Below are positions 15,518 to 15,587 of a DNA stretch of 15,587 nt, piece after piece (position 1 is the stretch's first letter; the number at the start of each line of letters is the position of its first letter). Under the pieces are notes generated by a model that worked only from the letters and a program-made list of their open reading frames with translations, did not search any database and had not been told where the DNA came from. Position numbers and translations under genes: made by a program. Location of the stretch: contig JAEZBZ010000083.1 of assembly GCA_023412745.1 (NCBI GenBank), forward strand, positions 1 to 15,587, given 5' to 3'. This DNA comes from Pseudomonadota bacterium (GTDB taxonomy: Bacteria; Pseudomonadota; Alphaproteobacteria; Rhizobiales; Hyphomicrobiaceae).

Positions 15518-15587
15518 TCACTCGTCCTCAGCCACACCTTCTTCGCGATCGATCTTGTCCTGCGCCGAAGCGAAGTAGAAGAGCATC
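15518..15587 (-). CDS. DUF4212-type small subunit of the sodium:solute symporter, C-terminal end only
   Basis: The last 23 codons before a TGA at 15518-15520 read as a partial protein ending MLFYFASAQDKIDREEGVAEDE; the rest lies beyond the window. An aromatic stretch followed by a charged tail with a QDKIDRE motif is typical of the small two-helix DUF4212 protein (VC_2704 type) that is encoded directly ahead of VC_2705-type symporters. The stop lies 10 bases before the symporter ATG, so the two are one operon. Assignment rests on position and a short tail. Confidence 0.7.
   Translation of the reverse strand, partial: MLFYFASAQDKIDREEGVAEDE

Overview
The window looks like chromosomal DNA of a GC-rich alphaproteobacterium, most likely of the order Hyphomicrobiales (Rhizobiales). 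Four things point there: a tRNA-His with the alphaproteobacterial acceptor end (no encoded G-1, G1:U72, A73), a short phasin, an HWE-family histidine kinase, and a perfect EcfG-type promoter (GGAAC-N16-CGTT). I see no insertion sequence, phage gene, integrase or CRISPR array. It reads as ordinary core or near-core chromosome.

Layout, left to right. Positions 37-113 hold tRNA-His (-). A phasin (345-719, -) and a cytoplasmic PAS-like histidine kinase (831-1955, +) are divergent. An iron(III)-type ABC permease with two fused permease halves (2092-3873, +) lies behind an imperfect palindrome resembling an Irr box. It converges, with only 7 bp between, on a membrane HWE histidine kinase (3881-4969, -). 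That kinase's three-helix sensor domain closely resembles the ethylene-binding domain of plant ETR1. A Crp/Fnr-family regulator (5053-5748, +) diverges from it behind the EcfG-type promoter. A succinylglutamate desuccinylase/aspartoacylase-family metalloenzyme (5876-6931, -) and acetoacetate-CoA ligase (7002-8981, -) follow on one strand. An AsmA-family protein (9215-10963, +) diverges from the ligase.

The right third is all on the minus strand: an exported M15-type peptidase-like protein (11112-11774), three small membrane proteins (12176-13391, one YggT-like), and a sodium:solute symporter (13489-15507) preceded by the last codons of its small DUF4212-type partner (15518-15587 and beyond). 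The symporter frame is interrupted by one in-frame TAG codon.

Functional themes. Phasin, acetoacetate-CoA ligase and the symporter all fit carbon storage and short-chain acid use, though they are not one operon. The kinase, EcfG-type promoter and Crp/Fnr gene form a compact signalling locus that may belong to the general stress response. The iron permease has neither binding protein nor ATPase in the window, so its partners must be encoded elsewhere. The points most worth a second look are the ETR1-like sensor lacking its copper-ligand Cys, the EcfG-type promoter, the amber codon in the symporter and the candidate Irr box.
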